64,000 bases of DNA, taken from NCBI RefSeq assembly GCF_021117365.1, contig NZ_CP088262.1, positions 4,342,501 to 4,406,500 on the forward strand, in the 5' to 3' direction. Position 1 is the stretch's first letter. Every line of letters begins with the position of its first letter. Under the pieces are notes generated by a model. That model was given only the letters and a program-made list of their open reading frames with translations, was not told where the DNA came from and searched no databases. The translations under genes and the position numbers were made by a program. Positions 63,819 through 64,000 of the stretch are shown here, piece after piece. This DNA comes from Nocardioides sp. cx-173 (GTDB taxonomy: Bacteria; Actinomycetota; Actinomycetes; Propionibacteriales; Nocardioidaceae).

Positions 63819-64000
63819 TGACGGCTGACCATCCGCTCGCGGGACTTCACGTGTGCGTCGTCTCCACCGCCCATCCCCTGGACGACGTCCGCGTGACGAG
63901 CAAGCTCGTGGACTCCTTCCTCCAGGGGGGGTGCCGGGTCACCTGGGTCGGGACGGACCTCAGCGCGTTCCACGATCGCTACCGGCACTCCGGGGTGGAC
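63815..64000 (+). CDS. Glycosyltransferase, N-terminal part (cut by window edge)
   Basis: First 62 codons only. The frame reads LAGLHVCVVSTAHPLDDVRV then TSKLVDSFLQGGCRVTWVG, the start of a GT4-type (GT-B fold) glycosyltransferase. ATG at 63815 overlaps the epimerase stop codon; a second ATG follows immediately. It continues beyond the window, so the rest of the polysaccharide cluster lies to the right. Confidence 0.75.
   Translation, partial: MMTADHPLAGLHVCVVSTAHPLDDVRVTSKLVDSFLQGGCRVTWVGTDLSAFHDRYRHSGVD

Overview
The window is high-GC, densely packed actinobacterial chromosome. F420-type oxidoreductases, ECF42-type sigma factor with DGPF partner, frequent GTG starts and the rpsF-ssb-rpsR-rplI/MATE/dnaB neighbourhood all fit Nocardioidaceae, most likely Nocardioides; the genus is inferred from gene content and composition, not from a database match. 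About 60 protein genes were found. No rRNA, tRNA, CRISPR array, transposase or integrase was seen.

Layout. 0-11 kb: LuxR regulator, succinate-semialdehyde dehydrogenase, a class B penicillin-binding lipoprotein, the 3' remnant of an SGNH hydrolase beside a divergent MerR/thioredoxin-reductase-like pair, a DEAD-box helicase and a small-protein/glmS unit. 11-20 kb: YceI, a double GNAT protein, a luciferase-like oxidoreductase, an ABC exporter with a DesK/DesR-type two-component system, and an acyl-CoA dehydrogenase. 19.5-28.6 kb: PadR, an M3 oligopeptidase, ECF sigma/DGPF, several small DUF proteins, an MFS exporter and an F420-type oxidoreductase. 28.6-32.1 kb: psuK, psuG and a gene fusing DUF429 to a RelA/SpoT synthetase domain, apparently one operon. 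32-43 kb: DrrAB-type exporter, P450, aldo/keto reductase, class A beta-lactamase, amino-acid dehydrogenase with divergent Lrp regulator, then a stretch with decayed genes (ynfA, a VOC protein). 43-51 kb: methyltransferase, dnaB, MATE exporter, secreted protein and the ribosomal/ssb operon. 51-54 kb: serine/threonine kinase facing a double-FHA membrane serine protease. 54-64 kb: a surface polysaccharide locus (CapD-like dehydratase, DUF4012 protein, glycosidase-like lipoprotein, and WbpD-, WbpE-, WbpB- and WbpI/WecB-like genes) running off the right edge into a glycosyltransferase.

Structure not explained by genes. Two dispersed inverted-repeat families sit downstream of genes: a 66-68 bp element with arms starting GGGGTAGTCCC (three copies, about 20.4, 28.5 and 34.4 kb) and a perfect 37-bp palindrome (two copies, about 1.0 and 19.5 kb, differing only in the central base). 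Other signals are a perfect operator over the MerR start codon, ATGAC/GTCAT half-sites before the DesKR-linked ABC operon, a cluster of DnaA-box-like 9-mers between dnaB and the MATE gene, and a leader hairpin before rpsF.

The most unusual protein-level observation is the DUF429-RelA/SpoT fusion apparently co-transcribed with both pseudouridine catabolism enzymes, which suggests a link between RNA-breakdown nucleosides and an alarmone-type or RNA-directed nucleotidyl transfer. That link is inference.
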